From positions 4,526,001 to 4,590,000 of the forward strand of contig OZ020488.1 in NCBI GenBank assembly GCA_963971405.1: DNA of 64,000 nt, in the 5' to 3' direction. The DNA comes from Psococerastis gibbosa (lineage: Eukaryota > Arthropoda > Insecta > Psocodea > Psocidae). Positions within the stretch are counted from its first letter, which is position 1; every line of letters begins with the position of its first letter. Positions 34,433-46,775 of this stretch are shown here, piece by piece. The position numbers were made by a program, and so were the translations under genes. The notes below the pieces were generated by a model. That model ran no database searches and had not been told where the DNA came from. It saw only the letters and a program-made list of their open reading frames with translations.

Positions 34433-34629
34433 TTCCGTTGCCAAATGACGAGGTGCATCGATTCTATTTGCGAGATTTGAAGAACGACATGGTTCAGTGT
34501 CGCGTCTGTCTCAACAAGATTCCGTTTAAGAAACGCGGCGGGAAAATCGGTTGCCGTAATCATCTGCGACTCAAACATCCAGTGGTGTACCGCGAAATTT
34601 GCAAAAGGGAACGTGAACTACGGTCTTAA
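34433..34629 (+). CDS. Divergent BED finger terminal exon
   Basis: Acceptor ttttttttatag, phase 1 (G|TT gives Val). It lacks the V-W start (DEVHRFYLRDLKNDMVQ) but keeps C-x2-C (CRVC), 17 residues and H-x4-H (HLRLKH). A basic tail (YREICKRERELRS) ends with TAA. The missing Trp would weaken the usual aromatic core, so its fold is less certain. A related ATAAA-like signal (gataaaa) lies at about 34670. Confidence 0.72.
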
Positions 34630-37169
34630 GCTGTAGGATCTACGAACCAACAACATGCTGTTAATTTGAAGATAAAACGGGGAAAACCAGAAGTTACTTA
34701 TTATTAAATAGTTTCACAGGAAGTGTCGTTTCGTCATGTCATGCTTTTGCCTGTCTCATTGCGTTAATGCTTGTCTCAGCTTGTCCATTATTGCTTGTAA
34801 CCGGTGTAGGTTGACATCGAGGACTTATACCAGTTTGCCAATGGTCAAAAATGCATACGGAAACAATACAAATAATGTCCGAAATCCATGTGGTCGTTGG
34901 CATTGGACAAGGGACCATAAAAAGTTCTTCGGGACATTGTTTAACACGTGTTGCATCAATAGTGAGCATGTCTCTTGGCCCATTGGCATAGCTTCAGGAG
35001 TTTCTTCTTAGAATCTAACTTACAGCGAATATGAACCTTGTGTAACGTGTAATGTACAGTGAGGCCCAAAAAAGCACAAAAAAAAGGCGGAGGGTGTCCA
35101 AATGTCTCTGCATGTCGCTTTATCCGCCTCACAAACATTTTATAACATTTTGTGACTTATCTCGTTTTTCCCGTTGCTTCTTCATTTGACCAAATTGTTT
35201 AATTTTTTTAATTCGTAATTTTTTGTATCTTCAGCACTTCATGAATTAAGTGGTTGTTTCTATTTTTGGTTCCAGTAGCTAAAAGGTTAATGATAGTAAT
35301 TAGGTTTTAGTTTTTATTTGAAAATACTCAAGGACTATGTTTAAAAATATTTTGTAGCCAAGGAATAGTCGTTTGACGAAATTAATTAATTTCTCGCTCT
35401 ACAGCACAGCAAATACTGATTTGCAACTATTCTATAAAATCTGTTAAATGTACTTTATAATATGCGTAATAAATATTTCAGGTGAGAAAACAATAAATTT
35501 CGTGTGAAAGCTTGTATTTTTTTGAAATTTTCAATCTGAATACTTATGTCCTGGCAGCTGTGACCCGATAAATTTTTTTAAATCAAAAAACACCATTCCT
35601 TGCTTACAAATTATTTTCAAATCTACCCCTTAAGGATCAAATTAGTTAAATCGTTCATCCTTTCATTGTTGGTTTCTGTAACTTGCTTTGACTCATGGAA
35701 AGTAATTTGGGGTCTTGAATTGCATTCTTATGTCATACAGTATAATAAGTATATTATAGCCTGCCCATCATTGCATTTACTTTAATCGTTCATGTAACTT
35801 ATGTCTTAAGTATAGGCAGTTTCATTTCTTCTGCGTAATCGATCTCTTCCAGAATCAGTCGTGCATTGTGGCAAGTGTTGACTAAATGATTTTTGGATTG
35901 CACGTACATACCTTTTTGTAACGAATCAAACTTAAAGTAGCCTTCATTATGGCAACATGATTCAGTTTCCCTTTTAAAATAATTATATACACTGAGAATT
36001 ATTTCCCAAGCTTGACTAATGACCATTTGAAATTTTGGCTAGAAAAATTGTTTTGTACATCGTTGCATCATTAATTGCTTACAACTACGTCGCCGTTTAA
36101 TCTTTTATTATTAGATGTTGCCTCATGAAATTTAAACATGACTCTCATAAGTCTCATTCATAATTTTTAGCATACATTTTAAACATTGTTACCTTGCCAA
36201 TAGACTGATTGATTACGAACGCCACCGGAACAGGAGAAAATATGAAACTACCTAGGTACTGTAATATCGTATTTTCAGTTTGACTTGCAGTGGTTACTTT
36301 GACAAAGTCTAAGAGACTGTGACTTGTGGGTTTGATTTCTTTTTTTGTGTGTGTGGTGACTTTTCAGTCAAAATATAAAAACCCTAGCCGTATGTGAGTG
36401 TCAAAGTGCAACTCAGTCATTTTATGCTTCTACTGTTGATAAATCTGTTAAAAATTGTCGCCTTGTTTACCGTATCGTAAGCTACATTCTATTACGTTAC
36501 TGTGAATGGCACAAAAGGGCTACGACTACTGTAAATCGTTCATTTGCGACTGTATTTACTGTATTTGGACTTGGAAAGTTATTTTTAATTTATGACTTAT
36601 GTATTTTATGGATTAAGTACAGTTGACTGTTAACTTTCACTGTTTTGTGAGTTATAATTCGATTTGTACTTCATTATTTGACTACAGCACAATAGCCTAT
36701 TCATTTAAATCGTTCATCGTACTATTGCTGCCTTATGTGACTTTATGAATTGAGTACAATTTTGCATTTTCACTACAATTCTACTTTTACTTCTTATATA
36801 CTGTAGGTAGCGTCCTAGTTCAATGGTGGTATGATACTCGTTAGATTAGAGTTGGAGGTTATACAAGCACAACAGATGATAGGTTTTCCTGCTCAATATG
36901 TACTTGTTATACAATGTACTATTCAAACATATCATTTGATTTTGGTATTGATCAGCTACCTAATCGGATTGGTGAACCTGTCGGATTCGACCTTCTTAGA
37001 CCTAACAATATGTATTTTTCCAATTGCACAAACCCGGATGAACTCTATATCGGAATTCGGTAGAAAAATGAAGCTGTGGAATCAAAAGATGTGGCTTCAA
37101 GCGTGAACTCTAAATGGGTAGTTGTGCATTTAAAAAAAAATTGTATTCTAATATTTTTTTTTATTTTAG
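34630..37169. other. Spacer of 2.5 kb
   Basis: No BED exon or domain recognised on either strand. The segment about 34760-34830 resembles a reversed stretch at about 57545-57600 (cagcttgtccatt..cgct), so some repeat DNA is present. Confidence 0.4.
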
Positions 37170-37405
37170 GGCATCCAACAAAATCTGTAGTTTGGCGATA
37201 TTTTTTACGAAACAGCGAAAAAAGCGGGGCCACATGTCTCATTTGTAATTGGTCCACGAAAATGCATAAATCAAGTACTGGAAATTTGCGCGGTCATTTG
37301 ACGAAGAAGCATCCTGTTCAATCGGAAGAAATGGGATTTATTGAAAAAGAGAGGCGTAACCGAATTCAGACACTTTGGAACCAGGCTTCAGTGATACCTA
37401 CCTAG
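37170..37405 (+). CDS. BED finger terminal exon
   Basis: Acceptor ttttttttattttag, phase 1 (G|GG gives Gly). BED finger: SVVWRYFLRNSEKSGAT, CLIC, 16 residues, HLTKKH. Tail: VQSEEMGFIEKERRNRIQTL, ending VIPT and TAG. It is closest to 40831 (RNSEK-GAT, EEM-IEKE). The acceptor fixes the exon start; the upstream part of the open frame (37076-37169) is intronic. Confidence 0.82.
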
Positions 37406-37769
37406 GTACAAGCAATACACAGTACTTGCATTCAATGTACTTACTTTTGTTTTTCCACATCTTATCCCCCCGAAGTGGGAGAGTGTGACGTCTTCTGTAT
37501 CTTCCTGATGAATATTCTCGGCAGCGTCATTTTCTGCCCCACCCTTCTCCGGTTTCGCTCAATCCTTTTCAATCAATGCGTTAATTTGAATTTGAAATTA
37601 AAGTGGGAATGTTCCGTCTAACCTGTTCTTCCGCGTTATCTTTTGACATCTTTAGCGTTCTTGTTGGCCAAAATTGCAGCTAATTCTCAGGGACTGCTTA
37701 TTCGTCAATATCTGGAGCCCATCCCGCTATCCGCGACATGGGAACCCTGCTAGTAGCTTAGACCTCAAC

Positions 37770-38010
37770 GCTAGCGGAAGGTCTTGCGAATAATCTTAGG
37801 AGCTGTGGGTGGAAATTAAGAATTAATGCCGAAATTGAAGAACTAAAGGAGAAGCTATACACTATGAACGACATAAAAGCAGGGAGACTCAGACGGTGGG
37901 GGCATATTGAAAGAATGGATGGATCTAGAGTGCCGAAGAAGGTGTTGACAATTATCTAGAAGGCAGACGATCCATGGGGAGACCGAGGAAGCTAATGTAA
38001 AGTAAGTCAG
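37770..38010 (+). pseudogene. Non-LTR retrotransposon tail, relic
   Basis: A frame reads AGRLRRWGHIERMDGSRVPK before a stop, then a GRPRK-like stretch (ggagaccgaggaagc). This is the common 'RW.GH..RM....VPK' end of non-LTR element proteins. No other part remains. Confidence 0.45.
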
Positions 38011-38109
38011 CCATATTTTGGAAAGGGAAAACAGGCAAGGAGCTCCGGGTGGTCTGAGTGCATGGAATTCGCATGGAATGGCCTTGGGGGAGTTGCTGAA
38101 ATTTTTTTG

Positions 38110-39180
38110 TGATGTTGCATCGGCTTGCTAGATATTTTACATTAATATAATTGTTATTGTAGTTGTGCCGAACGACCAAGGGGTTGCAAAGGAATTACTC
38201 TTTGAGCACCGCTGCTGTAAAATGAATAAAGGGTTTGTCCGGAAAGTAGTGTCAGTGAATTTTCTTTTACGTAGACTGTACGCGCAAGCGCGCGCTTTAC
38301 CGGCTCAGATTTTGGTGGGGGGATCTGGCAACAAGTTCCAACAAGCGTCAGCTGGCTGCCGATCGTTGTAATGGTCACATCAGTTGTTCCATGTGAGTCG
38401 GTACAGTAACCCGGTGCAAGCAGAAAAAAAGCGTTCGCTTTAGCTACGGCGATCTAGTTTTGTGTAAAACTGGAGAAGAGTGCTGCGGAAACCATTATAA
38501 TGTTGAAGAAGGCTTTCGATTGCCCTTCGGGTATACAAATGTTCCGGTGGTACAAGGCCTTCGCAGAAGGTCTGGAAGACGCCAACGACGAGCCCCGCGC
38601 TGGACGGCCATCAACCTCCAAGGTTTTAGTAATGTTCAATTTATCGGAAATCAAACGGACACATACATGACGATCAGTGTTCAACAAGTCACGCACATGT
38701 TGCACATTGTCGTCGTTAATGGAGGTTGATGGCCCTCCAGCGCGGGGCTCGTCGTTGGCGTCTTCCCGACCCTTTGCGAAGGCCTTGTACAACCGGAAAA
38801 TTTGTCTGCCCGAAAGGCAATCGTCGCCGAAAGCCTTCTTCAACATTATAATGGTTTCCGCAGCACTCTTCTCCAGTTTTACACAAACGTAATCGCCTTC
38901 CGTTGCTCAAGCAAACGCTTTTTTTCTTCTTGCACCGGGTTACTGTATCGACTCACATGCAACTACTGATGTTCTGAAAATCTGAGCCGGTAAAGCGCGC
39001 GTTTGCGCGTACAGTCTCCGTAAAAAAAAATTCACTGACATTACTTTCCGGACATACCCTGTATTCATTTTACAGCAGCGGTGCTCAGAGTAATTCCTTT
39101 GCAACCCCCCTTGGTCGTTCTGCACATCTAAAATAACAATTATATTAATATAAAATATCTAGCAAGCCGTTGCAACATTG
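38110..39180. mobile_element. Palindromic element made of two inverted mariner 5' ends
   Basis: The outer flanks 'gttgcatcggcttgctagat' (38113) and their mirror near 39160-39180, and the mariner-type ends 'gtccggaaagta(g/a)tgtcagtg' (about 38238 and, reversed, 39030-39055), form arms of about 500 bases. Each arm encodes the start of a mariner transposase. The symmetry centre is near 38660. It cannot make a full enzyme. Confidence 0.75.
38454..38910 (-). pseudogene. mariner transposase N-terminal fragments (both arms)
   Basis: Minus-strand frame 38454-38846: KKAFGDDCLSGRQIFRLYKA, then GREDANDEPRAGGPSTS, INDDNVQHVRDLLNTDRHV, RLISDKLNITKT. This is the N-terminal HTH region of mariner transposase (family length about 350 residues). 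The plus-strand arm carries the inverted counterpart. The DDD catalytic part is absent from both. Confidence 0.7.
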
Positions 39181-39848
39181 ACAACTTGACGGTGGCCTGT
39201 CAATGGTTAAGGCCTGGTTGAGCTGTGGGAAATGTCCCTCTGAGACATTATTGAGTAAAAAACCAGCATGGCAGCACCTTACGAAAACTATCACAGTAAA
39301 ATTTAAATTTTTTACTTGCAGTTTTATTTATTAATTATATGAATTTCACAGGGAATTTGGTTTTGTCAGTTAACTGTGGAGAGATCGTTAAAGACGCGGA
39401 TGTGAGTGGCATTCTTAGTAGAGACAAAAATATGAGAACGACTGATGTTCTACAATATATAGAAGAGGTGGGGTATTTATTTCCCGCCAAAAAGAATTTT
39501 TTTAATTTCTGGGTCTTATAACCAGCCATTGAAAAGACACAGCCCCAGGCTTCAAAATAAATTTTTTTGGCTATCTCCAATGTCCCATCTCTCCTATTTA
39601 AACAACTTGTAAATCTAGGCCTTCCTTAACACTTTACTTTTTATTTTGATTTGGAGGAAAAATAGATCCAAAAACATTGCTAGGGACAGAACAGTTTTAC
39701 AGTACAATTATTTATGTCTATAGGTCTTTATGTCTTTTTATAAACACATTTAGGATAAGATTGTGGAAGAGAACATGCCGTATCGCTGACCCATCTTAGG
39801 GACAAAAGCGAGGAAAAAGTAAGTTAGAATATGATTGTTTAGCCTTTT

Positions 39849-39972
39849 TGCTTTCCAATTTATACGTAGTATAAGGTAAAGCTTTGTGATGGCCGAAATT
39901 TTCGATTCCGAGATTTCAACGGATTTACACGCTTTGAGGTCCCAGGAACCCAAAAAAGTGTTTTTTACGAAA

Positions 39973-40004
<32 letters not shown>

Positions 40005-40712
40005 CCTCTGTCTGTCTGTTCATCGATTTCCAGACAAACTACTCGGTGGATTTGAATGAAATTTGGCATGTAGATTTATAAAAATCATGCCTCGGGACCA
40101 TTTTTTTTATTTTGGGCTAACTCATTTTGGAGGGGTTTTATTCTCAAAAAAAACGTCTAAAAAAATATTTCTCAAAAACGGCTCCAACGATTTCTTTTAA
40201 ATTCACATATATTGCAGTCGTTATTAATGATGATAAAATGCGGGGGGTCGCTTTCTCCTTGATAGTTTGCTTCTGGGGGTAAAAAAATTTAAAATAACTA
40301 AATTTTAATGAAAAATGACTAAAAAATAATTTTTCTGCGAAACCTTTCTACCGATGATTTCTAACTTCAGGCTTGTTTTAGGTGTTAAATTGAGTAACGA
40401 AACAGGACAGTTTGCTTTCCCAAAAAACAATTGGGTTTTGTGCAAAAAATTTTTTTTTGAAAAAAGAAAAAGCAAATTCACGCTCAAATGCATTGCGTGC
40501 CCTGCCATTATTGCTGTGTGGTAATGTGTTGGTCTGACCTATCTAGAATTTACGTCACCTTCAGTGACGTCAAGTGGACGACGCCCCCCCCCCCCCCGTG
40601 ATATCCAAAATTTAACCATAGAAAGCTTATTTATCATGAAATTAGTAATTTTCTCTCTCTACTAATCGATAAATTGGAAAGCATGTTCGAGTAAACTCGG
40701 ACCGGTTCTTTG
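39849..40712 (-). repeat. Dispersed repeat family X, minus-strand copy
   Basis: Full-length reverse copy, from ttgctttccaatttat to 'gagtaaactcggaccggttc'. A TGTC microsatellite (39976-40015) arose from its cagacaga stretch, and the C-run at about 40584-40597 corresponds to the G-run of other copies. It ends about 120 bases before the acceptor of the next BED exon. Confidence 0.75.
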
Positions 40713-40830
40713 GTTTGGTTGGCTATGTATTTTGGAAATTGTATTAGTTTTTGGATGTGGGTAAAGGGCTCGCCCCGTAAATATTCGACGTTTATTATTT
40801 ATATATTTATAACTGTCATATGTATTTCAG

Positions 40831-41069
40831 AACGCATACGACAATTTTCTGCCGTTTGGCGCTACTTTGTAAGGAATAGCGAAAAGAATGGTTCGACATG
40901 TCAGCTTTGCTTGTCTCACGTGAAAACATACAACTCGGGCACTAGTAAACTGAGGGAGCATCTGATAAGGAAGCATCCTGAGCAGCACGAGGAAATGCGC
41001 CGCATTGAAAAGGAGAAGAAGAGTAGAGACTGTGAGCTTTTTGGGCCATGGCTTGCGAACTTCGTCTAG
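40831..41069 (+). CDS. BED finger terminal exon
   Basis: Acceptor catatgtatttcag, phase 1 (G|AA gives Glu). BED finger: SAVWRYFVRNSEKNGST, CQLC, 16 residues, HLIRKH. Charged tail QHEEMRRIEKEKKSRD, ending LANFV and TAG. Closely related to 37170 and 41999. The open frame upstream of 40831 is intronic. Confidence 0.83.
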
Positions 41070-41389
41070 AACAATGTTTACTTTAGTGGTTATGAATTAC
41101 AAAAATTAACGAGAAAGTCATTATGAACATGAAGTGCCACGCTTCGGCTTGAGGGGGCACAGGTTGTTATCTCACGTACAGAAGTTCATTTTTGTTGAGA
41201 AATACACGGTTTTTCTATTCTATTCTATTCTAGATTGCATTTTGAGGGGTAGTCGCTGATGAGTGGGATATTAATGAAATAATTTTTTGGAAGTTTCGCA
41301 CAAAAAGGTAAATACAAGAAAAGTCCGTTTTCTTTAATCTATCGTTTGGTTTGCAGCAACATTTTCCATCTATAAGTTTCAATATGATG

Positions 41390-41700
41390 TTGTTTCTAGC
41401 GCCTACTTTCAGCATTTCTGCTGTAAGCAACCCTGTCAGTCTGGCGGGGGGAGTGAGTGTTTGTTAACTTGAGGCACCCTAAGGGCAGACTCTTCCACCT
41501 CGGGGGAAAGGGGAGTTGACTGACAGGGTGGACCTCCTGATTATAGTGGATTCCGAACCACTTGGGGAACATGGTAAAGTCACACGGTGAGCAGGACTCG
41601 ACACGCATGTAGACTGACTGGTATAGTCTCAGCGCATTATCATGTCCCACCATGTTCCCCTGCCAACGCTATGCACAGTACCAAGTTTGAAACATGTTCT
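41390..41700 (-). repeat. Dispersed repeat family R, copy 2
   Basis: Reverse copy of 28870-29200, with the same block order (tttcagcatttctgct, gggaaaggggagttgac, ctgattatagtggattc, gttcccctgccaacgct). Confidence 0.7.
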
Positions 41701-41998
41701 ACAATATAATAGAGAGCTCCTTTTTATTTAAAATCTTTATTGTATCGAAGATTGGCTATTATCATGGCAATTCGAACCTTGGAGGCTGCTGCTCTGAAAA
41801 GGGAAGTCGTGCTCTTGTCAAATCTCTGCCTCGGTCTTTCTCTGTTCCTCTTAAAAAACATGTACTCTTGGGTCCCTTTGGGTATTCTTACAATTTTTTT
41901 TCAAGTATCAGGAAAAGCCTACTCCTCTCTATTCTACATGTCCTACCTAGTACCTATGTATAACCAAGTAATGTGTGTAATTATTTCCGTTATTTCAG

Positions 41999-42246
41999 AA
42001 CTTGCTCCAACTTCAACGATTTCGAGAAAGTCCAAGGTCTGGGACTATTTTGAACGGCATGACAGTAAAGATGGTGCTACGTGTCATATATGCAAAAGGA
42101 AGTTCAAAGTTATCAATGGAGGGACGACTGCCTTGCGGAATCATCTGTTACGAAAACATTGCGCTCAGTACCAGGAAATGCATAAAAAAGAACTGGAAAC
42201 GTCCTTTTTGAAAAAATATGATTTCGCCTTTTTCAACTTACAATAA
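41999..42246 (+). CDS. BED finger terminal exon
   Basis: Acceptor cgttatttcag, phase 1 (G|AA gives Glu). A Ser/Thr-rich lead (LAPTSTISRK) precedes the BED finger: SKVWDYFERHDSKDGAT, CHIC, 16 residues, HLLRKH. Tail YQEMHKKELETSFLKKYDFA ends LQ and TAA. Poly(A) signal AATAAA at 42255-42260, nine bases after the stop, which supports a 3' terminal exon. It is only 0.93 kb from 41069. Confidence 0.84.
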
Positions 42247-43653
42247 TACAATGTAATAAAACAATAATTATTTACAGCATTATACATTATATTATAATAT
42301 ACATTAAATTACTTTGTGGTAGGGGAGCCCAAAGGATTAACTTATTATTATTAATTTATAAAAGTTTAGAATGTTAGAATAATACTAGGCATATAATGCA
42401 TAAAATTGGCTGTAAAAATTCAAGAAAAAAAAAAACAGAATAAGCATGAGAAAGAAAAAAACACTATGCAGAACCATATAGGTACGATACAGCGAAATAA
42501 TATATAATAATAAATATTGCGAAATAATTTATAGAGAGGCCAAAGCTTGCGGATTTTGTTTTAAGAACGGGGTAACTTTGTTTATAAAATAGCCATGATG
42601 TAATATGTTCCACTATAAGCAATACAGGCTGGTTTAATAGCTAACCTAGACGTTTTGTAGCTGAATATGCCCGTAACTTATCAATCACCAGGAAATGCAT
42701 AACTATAATAGTTTTATAATTAAAAAGACTTTCATGACCGGACTTACATGATGAAGCATCTGATTGGATAATAGGCCATGGGCGACCTGAAAGCGTATTT
42801 CCAAACGTTACGTTAACATTTTTGAATTAGTAAGGTGTCACGTGACAGTATTAAGGAAACCCTCAAGGTGTTAGCGATTGATTCAATTGTTTAAACAAAA
42901 TATTGTGTAATGTGCAGGAAATTCAAAATTAATAAATTATTGGAATACAAGAAAATGGTTGCATTGTTTCATAATTGAAGGAAATACTAATAAACATTAA
43001 ATTGTACATGTAGAGTTTGCAATATATTAAGAATATTAATTAATGTGTCTACATGTAAGGGAGAAAAAATTGAAACTCACCCAAAATAAAGCTGAGGATA
43101 AATTTCGTTTATTAATTTGAATTTCCCGCGCATTTGCACTCATTTGTTTAAAGCAATTGATTCTATAGCTAACACCTTGGGGTTTATTTTAGTACCGTCA
43201 CGTTAGACGTTACTAATGCGGCATTAAAAAATAAACCCCGCGGTGTTACGTTAATCCCAAATCACTGTAATAGGGCTGCTGGAAGGGTTTCCCCCCCTCA
43301 CGTTTCCCCCCCCCCCTCACCATTGATTTTACGCATATCGTTGATGATACTGCAAAATGTCGTATGTCGAAAATTTTACAGGTTAACACACCATGGCGAC
43401 CAAAATAAATGAATACAACTTGTAGCAAACCGTCGCTTGTCAGCAGCCAATAGGAAGGAAGCAATAAATTAATAATAATAATAATAATAAATAAATAAGA
43501 CAAAAGTTAGACAGTTTTTTTTTTTTTTTGCTTCTGAAAAGTAAGCTTTTTTCACATGCGACATTTTGCAGTATCAGCGACGATATCCGGTTTACTAATT
43601 CAAAAACCGCCATTATTTATTACTTATACCTATTTCATTTTTACCATTTGTAG
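42247..43653. other. Spacer with an inverted-repeat element
   Basis: The block at about 42830-42905 (attagtaaggtgt ... caattgtttaaacaaa) is mirrored at about 43145-43215, a loop of about 240 bases. C-runs lie at about 43290-43316 and a TAA microsatellite at 43467-43490. No exon seen. Confidence 0.5.
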
Positions 43654-44057
43654 GGCCAGAAACTGAATTGCGGAAACACTTCACAGTGGACTTGACAAAC
43701 AACACAGCATTTTGCCGACTTTGTAACGTTCAACTTCAAATTTGCAATAGTAACACAAACTCGGTGTTTCAATCGCACTTAAGTACCAAACATCTGCTTT
43801 ATTGGCACAAGTATCTACAAGAAAATCGCAGCTCTAGACCCGAGGTGTGGAAGTATTTCGATAAGGATGAGCTAAATAATACTGGCACCTGCAGGATATG
43901 TCGCCAGCAGCTGAAGCTGCATCAAAAAACTACCTCGAATTTCCGTAACCATTTGAGTATAAAGCATCCGGAGCATTCGTTGCAAATGCGTGAAAATGAA
44001 GTGAAGAAATGGCATGCTAGTAGTTTTGAACAGTTTACTTACGGCAGTTTCCTTTGA
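43654..44057 (+). CDS. Terminal exon with two BED fingers
   Basis: Acceptor taccatttgtag, phase 1 (G|GG gives Gly); 404 nt, the longest exon here. Finger 1: LRKHFTVDLTNNTAF, CRLC, 17 residues, HLSTKH, lacking the V-W start. Spacer YWHKYLQENRSSR. Finger 2: PEVWKYFDKDELNNTGT, CRIC, 16 residues, HLSIKH. The charged tail ends TYGSFL and TGA. The spacer's end (NRSSRPEVW) resembles the first residues of other exons (DNRSEVW), as if two exons had fused with loss of the intron between them. Confidence 0.84.
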
Positions 44058-46019
44058 TCTAGACACGAAAAGCTTGGTAATTGCAAATGAAATAGAGGAA
44101 TCCGCAAACGTTTTGTCAATACTTTTGGTCGTCATCTTTAGTGGGAGTATGTGAACTTTGAAGATGTTATCTCTCGGAGGCTTAGTAGCAGTTATTTGGA
44201 AGATGTGTACTAATTTTGAAAACTAGAGGCGGGTAAACAATTCAACAATTCCTGCGCAGCTGTATTTACAAGACTACTTGACATCAATAAGGTTAAAGAT
44301 GGTGTTAATAATAAAAATATTATATTATTTTTACTAACAATTATAAATAACAATCTGGAACGAATATTAATACTTGATTGGCTTGGTGCCAACTCAACCG
44401 CGTTCCCCTGGTCATTATTTTTTAATTATTCAAGTTCATTCATTGAGGATCGGTATTAATAACGGCTACATACTGTATATCAAAATATAGAGCAACATTT
44501 CTTCTATGGACTATATTTTTCTAGTTCTACAATCATTCATTCTAATTAAATTTCAATTTTTACAACAGTAAGGATCCGGTTGTCTCGTAATCCAGCCAGT
44601 TGCCACTTTGACTCCGAGAGACAATCTTCCATGTATAGTCGCTGAAGATATCGACCGGAGCTGTTGACGAAACGTTTCGACCAAGGTCAATTAATAATAT
44701 ATACTAATAAATATATATTTAGTATATGCATATATATTGTAATATGAATAAACTTGGCGTAGGTAGACATTGTACATTGTATTGTATAAGAATATATAGA
44801 GTCCTTACTTATTATTTTGTCATTTATTTTTTATTTGTCCATATGGAATGATTGCCTCTTAACGCCATTATTTCTGACAAAATTGACTTTTTTGCACGCA
44901 GTGACTGCTGGCACTCGTTTGAATGCGATATTATAGGCTATCAAATAAGTAGCGTATAATAATCAACACTACCTCCCGTGAAGACCGCGACTACCCGTCT
45001 TCTTTCACTTCATTGTTGTTCCGTGCATAAAAGGCAATTTTACGTTAAATATTGCCGCGAAATATGAATGTGGGTAGTACCTCTTCAACAATTCATTCAG
45101 CTTCTGCTGTTCAATCTTCGAGGTCGATTCGCTGAAACTGCCTACATCTCGTTGATGAGAATGTGGAATTTATTTGAAAAGGCTCTGTGGGGGGGCCGAA
45201 TTCAGTCTTAAGGCCCCCTCTCTGGGGACACTAACGCCACTTGCTTTTTGTACCAAGTCGTATTTTTACAGTAAATATTTATTGTGGAGGTAGAATTAAA
45301 GATTTTGGTCATTATAAGAAGTATTTCTAGACGTTTTAGTACTTAGTATGTGGCCGTCGCTAACAACACCCATTGGCCACAATCGTCAGAGTCGATGTGT
45401 ATAAAAATGGTGTCCGGGCGCCTTACCAACAAAAAAGTCTGCTAGAACCATGAGAAAGGGAAAAGGGATGTGTTCAGGGAAAAGGAAACTAAAACTTAAA
45501 ATAAAGCCAAGAAACAATAGTTTTGTTGGACACACTCCGACGCATTCATTCACCCTCGAATGTACCTTACGCTATTTGGGATTATGTCATAATGGTCTGC
45601 AAAGAGAAATTTCATGCCCCGGCGTAGTTCTTCCAACCCAATGACGGATCTAAATGAGTAAACTCATAAGATACCTAGTAAAAAAGAAAAAAATAGCGTG
45701 CGTGCATCTGTATTCACACGTAAGAAGTGAAACTTCCTTATGACATCATTTTTCGAAAAATGATCTACTATACAATATATTTACAACTTTACAGAAATTG
45801 GTTAAGTTAAGCTAAATTAGATAAATTTTAGGGAAAGGCTTTTATTATTATACCTGTAAACATGTTGTATACCATACAAATATTCAATTATTTTTCCTTA
45901 TTGTTGCTAAGATTATAATAGCATTTCATTAATTTGGTATATTGGTTGTCTGTAAGTCGGTTTACAGACGATAGTTTAACATGACATCGCCTGATTACTA
46001 AATTTCACTTACATAATAT

Positions 46020-46775
46020 ATGGCTGGAAAGAGAAAGAAATGTGGAAAAGCCCTTAAGTAGTTTGAATTTTTTAAATACTAGCAGATAATAGAGCGGCCG
46101 AAAGAGGCCTATTTTTGTTGAAAATCGTGCGCACCCCCTGACGTTTCACACCCCCAAAGCCAAACCCCTTGCTTGATTACCACAAATATAGCATGGCCTA
46201 AAAAGGAAGAAAAGGCGAAGACATGGGTATAATTTAAATTAAGATAGGCCTTCTAAATCTGCCCAAAAAACTGCTTTAAACCCGCCCATGCAATTCAAAT
46301 GGGTTTGCTGGAAATGAATTTTTTCGCGTCATTTTTTACAAATTCCATTCGTTCCACAAGTTCCACTCGTGTTTAAGGGTTGAAGGGTTCATTTTTAATG
46401 GAATTTTTTTACTCTATACATGCAATTGGAAGAGTACCCATTGAACCTGTTTCCCGCCGAAACACTCACCTGAGACTGAAGGAAAAGTCGGATAGTAAAA
46501 CTGAATACATCTATAGAAAGAGCAAGAAAGGTGGAAAAGAACTAAAGTAGTTTGAAGTTTTCAAATTTATATTAACACCTCCAAAAACGCGGGCGAAAAA
46601 GGCCTATTTTCGCTGAAAATCGGCACATTTGGGCGCACCTCCTCACGTTTCCTTCCCCCAAAGTCGAACCCTTTGCCAGATCACAACAAATATAGCATGA
46701 CCTGAAAGCGGAAGAATAGACAAGACATGGGTATAATTTAAATTGAGATAGACCTTCTACATATGCCCAAAAAAG
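46020..46775 (+). repeat. Two direct repeats of ~270 bp
   Basis: Shared stretches 'aaagaggcctattt' / 'aaaaaggcctattt', 'caaatatagcatg.cct' and 'gacatgggtataatttaaat' occur at 46020-46290 and again at 46495-46775, with about 80 per cent similarity by eye. No domain. Confidence 0.6.

Noticed and set aside
35058-35120. 'acagtgaggcccaaaaaa' resembling a Tc1-type end
   Set aside because: No matching opposite end or transposase fragment was found in the window.
42002-42211. Second open frame (69 residues) overlapping exon 41999
   Set aside because: Off-phase shadow of the BED exon, without zinc ligands in order.
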